Shown one piece after another: positions 1 to 8,465 of a stretch of 36,892 nucleotides of DNA (positions are counted from its first letter, which is position 1; each line of letters starts with the position of its first letter). Made by a program: the position numbers and the translations under genes. Source of the DNA: Alphaproteobacteria bacterium (GTDB lineage Bacteria > Pseudomonadota > Alphaproteobacteria > Micropepsales > Micropepsaceae); assembly GCA_003139615.1 (NCBI GenBank), contig PLJH01000024.1, positions 1,274 to 38,165 of the forward strand, read 5' to 3'. The notes below the pieces were generated by a model, which saw only the letters and a program-made list of their open reading frames with translations, did no database searches and had not been told where the DNA came from.

Positions 1-143
1 CGAGTCACGCAGGCGGCACCAGTTCTCTCCTCGAAATCCGCGGCATCGGAAGATGGCGCACCGGCTTGTCGTCTCCACGGCCGAGCCGCTAACCTCGCCG
101 GCTCGGAAAAACCGCAAATCCCCATACCGGAAGGAACGGCAGG

Positions 144-521
144 ATGTTTTCGCATATCATGATTGGAACGAACGACCTGGATAAAGCCAAGTTGTTTTAC
201 GACAAAGTGCTCGGTACGCTGGGCGTGCCGCCCGCGATGGTCGATGGCCACCGCATCTTCTACATGACGCCGGCCGGCGTCTTTTCGGTGTCGACGCCGA
301 TCGACGGCAAACCCGCGACCGTTGGAAACGGCAGCACGATCGGCTTTGCTTGCAGCTCTTCCGAACAAGCCGATGCGTGGCATGCCGCCGGTGTCGCCAA
401 TGGCGGGACGACTTGCGAGGACCCTCCGGGCGTGCGCGATGGCCGCCAGGGCAAACTTTATCTCGCCTATCTGCGCGATCCCGACGGCAACAAGCTCTGT
501 GCGCTGCATCGGATGAAGTAA
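144..521 (+). CDS. VOC (glyoxalase/bleomycin-resistance fold) family protein
   Basis: This 125-residue protein has the length of a single VOC module. It begins with the FSHIMIGTNDLDKAKLFYDKVLG pattern, split here as FSHIMIGTND (residues 2-11) and the helix after it, and ends with the second-half signature LRDPDGNKLCALHR. His4 is at the usual first metal-ligand position, but the Glu that often closes the metal site near the C-terminus is not evident, so glyoxalase I activity is doubtful. Family members are often uncharacterised cytosolic enzymes or binding proteins. The start is supported by AAGGAACGGCAGG directly upstream of the ATG. It is a single gene converging on the P450, with a hairpin in the short gap. 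Substrate unknown. Confidence 0.85.
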   Translation: MFSHIMIGTNDLDKAKLFYDKVLGTLGVPPAMVDGHRIFYMTPAGVFSVSTPIDGKPATVGNGSTIGFACSSSEQADAWHAAGVANGGTTCEDPPGVRDGRQGKLYLAYLRDPDGNKLCALHRMK

Positions 522-538
522 GCGAAGCAGTCCGAACG

Positions 539-570
539 GGTCGCCGGTGCAATCGCGCCGGCGACCTCTT
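539..570 (+). terminator. Rho-independent terminator-like hairpin after the VOC gene
   Basis: A perfect 9-bp stem, GGTCGCCGG (539-547) with CCGGCGACC (558-566), encloses a 10-base loop and is followed by the pyrimidine-rich run TCTTCTTT. It starts 17 bases after the VOC stop codon. The T-rich tract lies on the plus-strand side, so it fits the VOC transcript best. It ends just short of the P450 stop codon on the other strand. Confidence 0.7.
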
Positions 571-573
571 CTT

Positions 574-1842
574 TCAAATGCGTTTCGGAATGACGACGTT
601 CAGGCTTTCATAGCCCTTCACGAATGTCGAATAGACGCGCTTCGGTTCTTCGAGCTGCTCGATCACCGGGAAGCGTTTCAGGATTTCCTCCCAGATGATC
701 TGAAGCTGCAATTCGGCGAGGCGGTTTCCGACGCAGCGGTGAATGCCGAAGCCGAACGAGATATGGCGCCGCGGATTCGCGCGATCGATGACAAAATCGT
801 TCGCCCGTTCGATCGCGTCCTCGTCGCGGTTGCCCGAGACGTACCACATCACGACTTTGTCGCCCTTGCGGATCTGTTTTCCCTTGAATGTGATATCGGC
901 AATCGCCGTGCGCCGCATATGGGCGAGAGGAGTCTGCCAACGGATCGTCTCCGACACCATGCTCGGAATAAGACCCGGATTTTCGCGCAGCTGATTGTAC
1001 TGATCCGGGAACTGGTTGAGCGCGACAATGCTGCCTGTGATGGTGTTGCGCGTCGTGTCGTTGCCGCCGACGGTCAGAAGCACAACGTTTCCGAAAAATT
1101 CCCGCGGGCTCATGTCGCGTGTCGAGGGATTGTGCGCCAGCATCGAAACGAGATCGCCTTTGGGCTCCGCAGCGTTGACACGTTCGTTCCACAGGCCCGC
1201 GAAGCAGGCCTGGAATTCCAGAAGCTCGTCCATCTTCTGCTCGAACGTGTCGATAATTCCGTGCCCCGGTATGGCGGTCACGACATCGGACCAGCGCGTC
1301 AGCTTGCGGCGCTCCTCGAACGGAAAATCGAATAGCGTGGCAAGCGTCATGGTCGTCAATTCGATGGAAACCTTGTCGACCCAGTCGAACGGTTCGCCGA
1401 TCGGCAGGGAATCCAGAATCTTTCCGGCGCGTTCCCGGATGATCGGTCCCAGTATCTCGAGATTGGCCGGCGAAACGACGGGCGTAACCGCCTTGCGCTG
1501 GATGTCGTGTCGGGGAGGGTCCATGGCGATGAACATCGGCAGCGGATCGGTATTGGCTGCGCCGCCGCCGATGGTGATTCCGCCAAGTGTGTATTCGGAC
1601 GAAAACACGGCATGGTTCGTATCCACGGCCATGATGTCGTCGTACTTGGTGATCGACCAATAGGGTCCGAATTCGCTTTCGGCGCAATAATGAACCGGGT
1701 CTTCCTTCCTGAGGCGTTCGAAATAGGGCCACATCGTATCGGACTGAAAGAGGCTCTGCTGTGCGACGTTCAACCGGTCGAGCGGGACGGAATAGGCGGC
1801 CTCGCGCGCAATTCGCTGCTTTTCATTGATGGAAATATTCAT
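574..1842 (-). CDS. Cytochrome P450, CYP153-type alkane/fatty-acid hydroxylase
   Basis: The 422-residue protein is a soluble bacterial P450. Visible motifs are the I-helix GGNDTTRN, the ExxR-type SETIRW, the PLAHMRRTA stretch, VVMWYVSGNRDE, and the heme loop FGFGIHRCVGNRL with Cys370 as thiolate ligand. The run from GGNDTTRN through IRWQTPLAHMRRTA to FVKGYES is what I know from CYP153, soluble terminal hydroxylases of medium-chain alkanes and related chains; this assignment is from memory of the family. CYP153 enzymes need a ferredoxin and a ferredoxin reductase, often encoded next door, and neither is here. The start is set at the ATG opening MNISINEK, because the upstream in-frame extension is Arg-rich and unlike P450 N-termini. 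It is divergent from dacB. Confidence 0.92.
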   Translation of the reverse strand: MNISINEKQRIAREAAYSVPLDRLNVAQQSLFQSDTMWPYFERLRKEDPVHYCAESEFGPYWSITKYDDIMAVDTNHAVFSSEYTLGGITIGGGAANTDPLPMFIAMDPPRHDIQRKAVTPVVSPANLEILGPIIRERAGKILDSLPIGEPFDWVDKVSIELTTMTLATLFDFPFEERRKLTRWSDVVTAIPGHGIIDTFEQKMDELLEFQACFAGLWNERVNAAEPKGDLVSMLAHNPSTRDMSPREFFGNVVLLTVGGNDTTRNTITGSIVALNQFPDQYNQLRENPGLIPSMVSETIRWQTPLAHMRRTAIADITFKGKQIRKGDKVVMWYVSGNRDEDAIERANDFVIDRANPRRHISFGFGIHRCVGNRLAELQLQIIWEEILKRFPVIEQLEEPKRVYSTFVKGYESLNVVIPKRI

Positions 1843-2003
1843 TGTCGTCGTTCCTCGGCGCCGCCGGACGACCGGTCGGCGGCGCGATGGTACGCGCATC
1901 TCGGGCCGGTCGGAAGGCCTGGCGGCGAAAGACGCCCAAGCCGCTGTTATTTCCCGGAATCCCGATTAGGTTGGGCGACAGGCGTCGTTCGAGGGGAAAG
2001 AAA

Positions 2004-3626
2004 ATGTTCGGGTCATTTGCGCGGGCGACCGTACTGGTTCTTGGGGCCGCCGCGTTCGGCATGGATGCGAATGCGCAATCAACCGGCGGAACCGCGGCCG
2101 CTACTTTCAATCAAGCCTTTGACGGCATCAAGAACAAGCCGGAATTTGCCCATTCGAATTTCGGAGTCGAGATTTATTCGCTGGACCGCAAAGCGGTTCT
2201 GTTTCAATGGAATGGCAACAAGCTGTTCGTTCCCGGCTCGACGACCAAACTGCTCACCGAAGGCACGGCGCTTCAGCTTCTGGGTCCGGATTATCGCTTT
2301 CACACCGCCATCTATCGCACGGGCGAAATTCGCAACGGCGTGCTCAAGGGCAATCTCGTGCTCGTGGCGAGCGGCGATCCGGATTTGTCGGGCAGGCTTC
2401 AGCCGGACGGAACTCTCGCCTTCGCGGATGAAGATCATTCCTATGGCGGCTTCGATTCGAAGCTCGTTGCGGGCGATCCCGCGGCACCCCTGAACGACCT
2501 GGCGCAGCAAATCGCGGCCGCCGGCATTCGCAAGATCGTCGGGCAGGTCCTTGTCGATGCGAGCCTCTACCCCGAAGGCGATCGCGAGCTTGGAACCGGG
2601 GTGGCGATTTCGCCGGTGATGGTCAACGACAACCTCGTGGACGCCGTAATCTCGCCGGGCCCGTCCGTTGGAGCGAAAGCGAATGTCCGTATCTCGCCGC
2701 AGCCTTCCTATATCCGCTACGTCAACATGATGAAGACGGGCGCCGGCGGCTCGAAGTTCTCACTCGATCGTTCGGATCGCACGCTCGCCAATGGGGATGT
2801 CCAGGTCACGCTGAAGGGCTCAATACCTGCCGACCGGGGACCTTTTGTGGACTCCTATCCCGTCGCAAGCCCGTCCCGTTTCGCGACCGCGCTGCTGACT
2901 GCGGCCCTCGCGAACAAAGGCGTCGCCGTCACGAACGGGAAATTTCCGGCCAAACCCACCGGAGCCAAATTCAAGGACTCGTACACGCCGCAAAACCGCG
3001 TGGCCGAACATATCTCCGCGCCGTTCCGCGAAGACGTGAAGATCACGCTGAAGACAAGCCAGAATCTGCATGCCAGCTCGATGCCCTTCCTGCTGGGCGC
3101 CGTATTGGGCAAAGCGAAAACATCGATAGATCACAAAGGATTCGAACTCGAACGCGATTTCCTCACCAAGGCCGGGCTCGATCTTTCGGGCGCTGTGCAA
3201 TCCGACGGCGCGGGCGGCGATGCGATGTTCACGCCGGATTTCATGGTGCATTACCTCGCCTACAAGGCGATACAGCCGGACTATTCCGTGTTTCACAGCG
3301 CGTTGCCGGTGCTGGGAAAAGACGGCACGTTGTTCGATATCCAAACTGCATCGCCGGCCGCGGGGCATGTGTTCGCGAAGACGGGAACGTTCGAGGATTC
3401 CGACCTTCTGAACGCGAGCACGATCCTGACCGCAAAAGGGTTGGCAGGCTACACGACAACCGCGACCGGAGAGCACATTGCGTTCGCGATCTATGTCAAT
3501 TCGGTGCCGCTTGCGACCGATGCGAGCGATTCGGTGAAGACCTCCGATGCCGTCAGGAATGTGGGAGAGCAACTGGGCGAGATCGCTGCCGCCGCCAATC
3601 TCTATCCGATCGAAGCGATGAAGTGA
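2004..3626 (+). CDS. dacB: D-alanyl-D-alanine carboxypeptidase/endopeptidase (PBP4, peptidase S13)
   Basis: The 540-residue protein has an N-terminal signal peptide (about residues 1-25, ending DANA). The three penicillin-binding motifs are visible: SxxK as S79-T-T-K82 in VPGSTTKL, SxN as SQN in KTSQNLHAS, and KTG in FAKTGTFED. The long insertion between the first two motifs is typical of class C low-molecular-weight PBPs. The family trims the terminal D-Ala and cuts D-Ala-meso-DAP crosslinks in periplasmic peptidoglycan. The ATG at 2004 is chosen for the GAGGGGAAAG upstream and because the signal peptide starts there. The open frame extending upstream overlaps the P450 5' end and is not protein-like. 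Single gene, divergent from the P450. Confidence 0.93.
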   Translation: MFGSFARATVLVLGAAAFGMDANAQSTGGTAAATFNQAFDGIKNKPEFAHSNFGVEIYSLDRKAVLFQWNGNKLFVPGSTTKLLTEGTALQLLGPDYRFHTAIYRTGEIRNGVLKGNLVLVASGDPDLSGRLQPDGTLAFADEDHSYGGFDSKLVAGDPAAPLNDLAQQIAAAGIRKIVGQVLVDASLYPEGDRELGTGVAISPVMVNDNLVDAVISPGPSVGAKANVRISPQPSYIRYVNMMKTGAGGSKFSLDRSDRTLANGDVQVTLKGSIPADRGPFVDSYPVASPSRFATALLTAALANKGVAVTNGKFPAKPTGAKFKDSYTPQNRVAEHISAPFREDVKITLKTSQNLHASSMPFLLGAVLGKAKTSIDHKGFELERDFLTKAGLDLSGAVQSDGAGGDAMFTPDFMVHYLAYKAIQPDYSVFHSALPVLGKDGTLFDIQTASPAAGHVFAKTGTFEDSDLLNASTILTAKGLAGYTTTATGEHIAFAIYVNSVPLATDASDSVKTSDAVRNVGEQLGEIAAAANLYPIEAMK

Positions 3627-3661
3627 TGGTGGTGTGCGTTGCGGAAATACCGAAAGACGTG

Positions 3662-3683
3662 CGCTGTTGGTTACCGAACAGCG
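3662..3683. promoter_or_regulatory. Dyad upstream of the glucosidase operon
   Basis: CGCTGTT (3662-3668) and AACAGCG (3677-3683) form a 7-bp inverted repeat around GGTTACCG. It lies between the dacB stop and the GH3 start, about 120 bases before the latter. It could be an operator for the sugar operon or a weak dacB terminator, since no T-run follows. No regulator gene for the operon is in the window. Confidence 0.3.
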
Positions 3684-3801
3684 AGGGTCTCGACGCGGGC
3701 TGCTGTTTGCGTCCTAATGCAGAAGCGCCTCATTACGTTCCGGCTTCATGCATCGACCCGGAGTCTCATGCATAGTCGGACGGTCGATTCCCGGTGAACC
3801 C

Positions 3802-6081
3802 ATGATTTTGCCTGCCCGGATTTCAATTCCCCTCGTCCTGCTTGCCCTCGCAACATCACCTGTGTCGGCACAGCCGATGCAGTCGGTTCCGACGGTGTCG
3901 CTGCTCCCGACGCCCTGGATGAACCCGACGCTGGCGCCCGATGCACGCGCGGATCTCGTCGAGAAGGAGATGACGCTCGACGAGAAGCTCCAGCTGGTCG
4001 AGGGCTTTTACGGCTCCAATATCAATTTCGTCTGGTCGAAGCCTGCCCCGCCGAAATATCGCCCGTTCCTCCTAGGCACGGCCGGCTATGTGCCGGGCAT
4101 TCCGCGGCTCGAAATCCCGGCCCTGATCGAAAGCGATGCGGGCCTGGGGATCGCCAACAACTCCGGGATGCGGCCGGGAGATACCGCGACGGCTTTCCCG
4201 TCGGGACTTTCGAATGCCGCGAGCTGGAATCCGGATGCCCCCTTTGAGGTCGGCGCCGCACTCGGTTCCGAAGCGCGCGCCCGCGGCTTCAATGTCGTGC
4301 TCGACGGCGCGCTCAATCTGGCGCGCGATCCCCGGGGAGGGCGCACCTTCGAATATGCGGGAGAGGATCCGCTGCTGGCGGGCACGATGGCCGGCGAGGA
4401 AGCGCGCGGCATCCAGAGCAATCACGTCATCACGACCGAGAAGCATTACGCGCTCAACGATCAGGAGAGCGGGCGTTTTACCCTGAATGCGATCATCGAC
4501 GAACCCTCGGCGCGCGAATCCGATCTGCTCGCATTCGAGATCGCGATCGAGCATGGCGCACCCGGCGCGATCATGTGCGCCTATGAGAAAGTGAATGGCA
4601 CTTTCGCCTGCGAGAATTCCTTTCTGCTCAACGACGTGCTGAAGCGCGACTGGCATTATCCCGGCTGGGTGCTGTCGGATTGGGGTGCGGTACACAGCAC
4701 GGTCGCCGCCGCCAATAGCGGGCTGGATCAGGAATCGGCGTCCGGTTTCGACAACACGGAATTTTTCGGCGCGCCGCTTCTCAAAGCCATCCAGAGCAAC
4801 GCCGTGCCGCCCGCGCGTCTGGACGATATGGTTCACCGCATCCTGAGGAGCATGTTCGCCGTAGGGTTGTTCGACAATCCCGCGGTGAAGAAGGCCGACG
4901 CCATGCCGGACAATACCCTCGTCGCGCAAGTCGCCTCGGAAGAAAGCATGGTGTTGCTCAAAAACGAGGGCGGCATCCTTCCGCTTGGTGCCGGCGTGCG
5001 GCGCATCGCGGTGATCGGCAAGCATGGCGATGTGGGAATGCTTTCGGGCGGCGGCTCTTCGCAGGTCCAGCCCATCGGCTACAACCCCGCCGACGATTAC
5101 ATGAAGGGCGGCTCGGTGATCGTGCTGGCCAACGGCACGAAAATCACGCCGACGGACCATCTCGTGTTCGATCCGCCGTCGCCGCTTGCCGAGATCAAGG
5201 CGCGGCTTGGAACCGGCGTGGTCACGTTCGATGATGGGGAGGATCGCGAACGTGCGACAGCAAACGCGCGCAGCGCCGATGTGGCCATCGTCTTCGCCAA
5301 GCAATGGATGACGGAAGGCGAGGATGTTCCCAATCTCTCTCTCCCCGGCAAGCAGGATGCGCTGATCGAGGCGGTCGCCGCTGCCAATCCGCACACGATT
5401 GTCGTGCTGGAAACGGGCGGCCCTGTGCTGATGCCCTGGCTCAAGACTGTCCCGGGCGTGGTTGAAGCGTGGTATGCGGGCAATGGCGGCAGCGCTGCGC
5501 TGACGCGCGTGCTGTTCGGCGACGTGAATCCGTCCGGGCGCCTGCCGATCACCTTCCCGCAGGATGAAAGCCAGTTGCCGCGGCCGATTTTGCCGGGCTT
5601 CGCGCTTCCGTTCTCCAGCTTCGATGTCGATTATACGGAAGGGGCGAATGTCGGATATCGCTGGTTCGACAGCCGCGGGCTGACGCCGCTGTTTCCATTC
5701 GGCTTCGGCCTGTCCTACACGACATTCGCCATCAAGGACCTGAAACTCGAAAGCAATGGCACGATCACGGCCGGCGTGGACGTCAGCAACACGGGCGCGC
5801 GCGAGGGCGCCGACACCGTGCAGATCTATGCGACACCGCCTTCGCCCGCCGGGGCGCATGCGGTCGCGCGTCTCATCGGCTGGTCCAAGGTCGATCTGAA
5901 GCCTGGTGAAACACGGCACGTTTCCATCACGGGAGATCTTCGGCTGCTTGCAAGTTTCAACAAGGATGAAGACGACTGGAACATCGCAGCAGGCGATTAT
6001 GCAGTGACGGTCGGCCAATCCTCGACGCAACCCGTTGAAACGGCACATATCACGCTCGCTGCGCGCAAAATCAAACCATGA
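3802..6081 (+). CDS. Glycoside hydrolase family 3 beta-glucosidase, secreted
   Basis: The 759-residue protein has a signal peptide (MILPARISIPLVLLALA..SVSA-like, about 23 residues), so it probably acts in the periplasm. The GH3 N-terminal barrel carries SDAGLGIAN, NLARDPRGGRTFEYAGEDP, EKHYALNDQE and the nucleophile motif VLSDWGAVHST with Asp293. The second GH3 domain contains ESMVLLKNEGGILPL, and an Fn3-like C-terminal domain follows the FPFGFGLSYTTF motif. The family removes terminal beta-glucosyl (sometimes beta-xylosyl) units. The ATG at 3802 is chosen because it opens the signal peptide; an in-frame ATG at 3748 would add 18 residues. Its last four bases overlap the glucokinase start (ATGA), showing an operon for beta-glucoside use. 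Exact substrate is not readable from sequence. Confidence 0.93.
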   Translation: MILPARISIPLVLLALATSPVSAQPMQSVPTVSLLPTPWMNPTLAPDARADLVEKEMTLDEKLQLVEGFYGSNINFVWSKPAPPKYRPFLLGTAGYVPGIPRLEIPALIESDAGLGIANNSGMRPGDTATAFPSGLSNAASWNPDAPFEVGAALGSEARARGFNVVLDGALNLARDPRGGRTFEYAGEDPLLAGTMAGEEARGIQSNHVITTEKHYALNDQESGRFTLNAIIDEPSARESDLLAFEIAIEHGAPGAIMCAYEKVNGTFACENSFLLNDVLKRDWHYPGWVLSDWGAVHSTVAAANSGLDQESASGFDNTEFFGAPLLKAIQSNAVPPARLDDMVHRILRSMFAVGLFDNPAVKKADAMPDNTLVAQVASEESMVLLKNEGGILPLGAGVRRIAVIGKHGDVGMLSGGGSSQVQPIGYNPADDYMKGGSVIVLANGTKITPTDHLVFDPPSPLAEIKARLGTGVVTFDDGEDRERATANARSADVAIVFAKQWMTEGEDVPNLSLPGKQDALIEAVAAANPHTIVVLETGGPVLMPWLKTVPGVVEAWYAGNGGSAALTRVLFGDVNPSGRLPITFPQDESQLPRPILPGFALPFSSFDVDYTEGANVGYRWFDSRGLTPLFPFGFGLSYTTFAIKDLKLESNGTITAGVDVSNTGAREGADTVQIYATPPSPAGAHAVARLIGWSKVDLKPGETRHVSITGDLRLLASFNKDEDDWNIAAGDYAVTVGQSSTQPVETAHITLAARKIKP

Positions 6082-7049
6082 GTGACGAACGCATTCTCGT
6101 TGGCGATATCGGCGGCACGCATGCCCGCTTCGCGATTGCGCGCAAGGGGGGCACGCAATGGATCATCGATCATCGATCGGACATTGAAACGGAAGCGTCG
6201 CATTTCGAAGATGTGCTGCATGGCTATCTCGACAAGCTCGACGCCTCGGAGCGTCCGACCGCGGCTGCGATTGCCGTCGCGGGTCCGGTTGCAGACGGCA
6301 AGGTGAGCTTCACCAACCGGAACTGGCAATTGTCGGAAGACGAGTTCACCAAGCAGGGATTTCAGCGCGCATTGCTGATCAACGATTTCGCGGCGCTGGC
6401 CTTTGCAGCAGCGCAGGCGCAACCGCACGAACTTTTCACGTTGGGACCCGACATTCCGGGCATGGCGGACGAGCCGATTTCGATCCTGGGCGCGGGCACC
6501 GGCTTCGGCGTTTCGTGCCTTGCGCGCTATCGCGGCCGCAGTGTCCCTATCGCCACCGAAGGCGGGCATATCGGTTTCGCGCCGGCCAATGAAAAAGAGA
6601 TTGCGCTCCTGCGCAATCTGGCTGGCCGCTTCGGCCGCGTGTCGGTGGAGCGCATTTTGTCGGGCCCCGGCATCGAGAATGTCTTTGCGGCACTGCACGA
6701 GATCGCGGGCAGCAAGCCTTCGCAGCTGGAAGCAAGTGTCATCGTCGACCAGGCCCGCGCGGGCGAGCCCATCGCAGCCGACGCGGTTGCGATGTTCTGC
6801 GGCGTCTATGGCGCGGTCGCCGGCGACATCGCGCTCGCCCATGGCGCGCGAGGCGGCGTATTCATCGCGGGCGGCATCGCGCAGAAGATCAAAGACATTC
6901 TTTCGACCAGCGAATTCCGTGCCCGCTTCGAAAGCAAGGGACGCATGTCCGATTTCGTGCGCGCGATCCCGACCCGGATTATTCTCGACGACAACGCAAC
7001 CTTTATCGGCGCGGCAATCGCCAGTCTGGAAATCGAACATGGCAAGTGA
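6078..7049 (+). CDS. glk: Glucokinase (Glk family, non-ROK)
   Basis: The 323-residue protein starts with the phosphate-binding motif GDIGGTHARFAI (about residues 9-20) and has the glucokinase stretches NDFAALAFA, LGAGTGFGVS and EGGHIGFAPANEKE, the last bearing the sugar-contacting Glu and His residues of this family. It phosphorylates cytosolic glucose to glucose-6-phosphate with ATP. Length fits the family, about 320 residues. It overlaps the beta-glucosidase by four bases and the transporter start by eleven, so the three genes are translationally coupled. Their order matches hydrolysis outside, import, then phosphorylation of glucose. Confidence 0.95.
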   Translation: MSDERILVGDIGGTHARFAIARKGGTQWIIDHRSDIETEASHFEDVLHGYLDKLDASERPTAAAIAVAGPVADGKVSFTNRNWQLSEDEFTKQGFQRALLINDFAALAFAAAQAQPHELFTLGPDIPGMADEPISILGAGTGFGVSCLARYRGRSVPIATEGGHIGFAPANEKEIALLRNLAGRFGRVSVERILSGPGIENVFAALHEIAGSKPSQLEASVIVDQARAGEPIAADAVAMFCGVYGAVAGDIALAHGARGGVFIAGGIAQKIKDILSTSEFRARFESKGRMSDFVRAIPTRIILDDNATFIGAAIASLEIEHGK

Positions 7050-8394
7050 AACGGTCCGCGATTCCCGCACGCGCGCACAGGAGCGGCTGCTCGTTCCCCT
7101 GGTCGTGTTTCTGTTCTTCGCCTGGGGCTTTGCGACCGTTCTGATCGACTCGCTGGTGCCGAAGCTCAAGGGTTTGTTTTCGCTGAACTACGCCGAGGTG
7201 CTGGCCACCCAATTCAGTTTCTTCATCGGCTATTTCGTCTTCGCGATACCCGCGGCACTCATTCTTTCGCGCTTCGGTTATATCAGGAGCGCGGTGATCG
7301 GCCTCGTCGTGATGGCATGCGGCTGCCTGCTTTTCGCGCCGGCGGCCGACCTGGGCGTTTATCCTGCGTTCCTTTTTGCGCTTTTCGTCATGTCCGCGGG
7401 CGCGACCATTCTGCAGGTTTCGGCCAATCCGTTCATCGAACTCCTGGGGCCGGAAAAGAGCTCGCACAGCCGTTTGACGCTCGCCCAGGCATTCAATTCG
7501 CTGGCCACGACGATCGGTCCGTGGGTGGGAGCTCTGACAATTCTTTCGGGCAGCGCGACGGTCAATACGGCCGGATTGTCGGAACAGGCTCTGGCTGCGT
7601 TGCGCCGCACAGAAGCCCATGTCGTACAGTTTCCGTTTCTGGTCATCGCCGCCGCGCTGATCGTCATTGCCTTCATGTTCTGGCGCATCCGCAACGATAC
7701 GGCGCCACGCGTGACCCCGGAAGCGGCGCGCATCGGCGCCATGGCCGCCATGTTGAAGCGCCCTCGCGTGGCGCTGGGGGCGCTTGCCATCTTCGTCTAT
7801 GTCGGCGCGGAAGTTTATATCGGCAGCGTCATGACGAATTACCTGCTGCAACCGACCGTGCTGGGGACGGGTGCGCCTCATATCGGTAGAGTGATCGGGT
7901 CCGTCATCGGACTGCCGGGACTTTTTTCGAGCAACCCGGTTGTCTGTGCCGGCCAGTTCGTCAGCTTCTATTGGGGTGGCGCTATGATCGGCCGCTTCAT
8001 CGGCTCCTATGTGCTGACGCACGCGCAGCCGGGATACGTCCTGTCAGCCTGCGCCGTCGTGGCATGCGCTCTCGCTTTGACCTCCAGTCAGACGACCGGA
8101 CATACCGCCGCCTTCACGGTCCTCGCCATTGGCCTCTTCAACTCGATCATGTTCCCCACGATCTTTGCGCTCGCGACCGAGCAGCTCGGGTCCGAGACTC
8201 CGAATGGTTCGGGTCTTCTCGTCATGGCGATCGTGGGCGGCGCGATCGTTCCGGAGGTGGCTGCCCACGTGGCCGACAGCACGAGCCCGGCGGCGGCGCT
8301 GTTCGTCCCGGCCGCCTGTTATGTGTGTATCCTGATCTACGGAATCCTCGCCGCACGCGGTCTTGGAATGCCCACGCAAAATGCTGCTGGTTGA
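7039..8394 (+). CDS. FucP/GluP-type sugar:H+ symporter (MFS)
   Basis: The 451-residue protein is an inner-membrane major facilitator with about 12 hydrophobic segments. FFAWGFATVLIDSLVPKLK at the N-terminus and the QVSANPFIELLGP, LTLAQAFNSL and YWGGAMIGRF motifs mark the fucose/glucose/galactose permease group. The start ATG lies inside the 3' end of glk; a longer frame upstream is only a shadow of glk. A stretch of about 30 residues, from TVLGTGAPHIGRVIG to VVCAGQFVS, sits before the YWGG motif and is longer than I expect for this loop. It probably imports glucose released by the GH3 enzyme. Sugar preference is inferred from context. Confidence 0.92.
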   Translation: MASETVRDSRTRAQERLLVPLVVFLFFAWGFATVLIDSLVPKLKGLFSLNYAEVLATQFSFFIGYFVFAIPAALILSRFGYIRSAVIGLVVMACGCLLFAPAADLGVYPAFLFALFVMSAGATILQVSANPFIELLGPEKSSHSRLTLAQAFNSLATTIGPWVGALTILSGSATVNTAGLSEQALAALRRTEAHVVQFPFLVIAAALIVIAFMFWRIRNDTAPRVTPEAARIGAMAAMLKRPRVALGALAIFVYVGAEVYIGSVMTNYLLQPTVLGTGAPHIGRVIGSVIGLPGLFSSNPVVCAGQFVSFYWGGAMIGRFIGSYVLTHAQPGYVLSACAVVACALALTSSQTTGHTAAFTVLAIGLFNSIMFPTIFALATEQLGSETPNGSGLLVMAIVGGAIVPEVAAHVADSTSPAAALFVPAACYVCILIYGILAARGLGMPTQNAAG

Positions 8395-8465
8395 TCGATC
8401 CGCCGCAGTGGACGCGGCTGTCGATTCACGTCAACTTCGTTCCAGGGGCATTTCAAAGGCTGGGC

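Noticed and set aside
1-143. Possible tail of an upstream plus-strand gene before the VOC gene
   Set aside because: One frame is open from the edge to a stop at 90-92, but under 30 residues are visible and show no motif, so nothing can be supported.
4072-6048. Minus-strand open frame of 658 codons
   Set aside because: It is the complement of the GH3 gene, with shadow-type composition and no ribosome site or motif.
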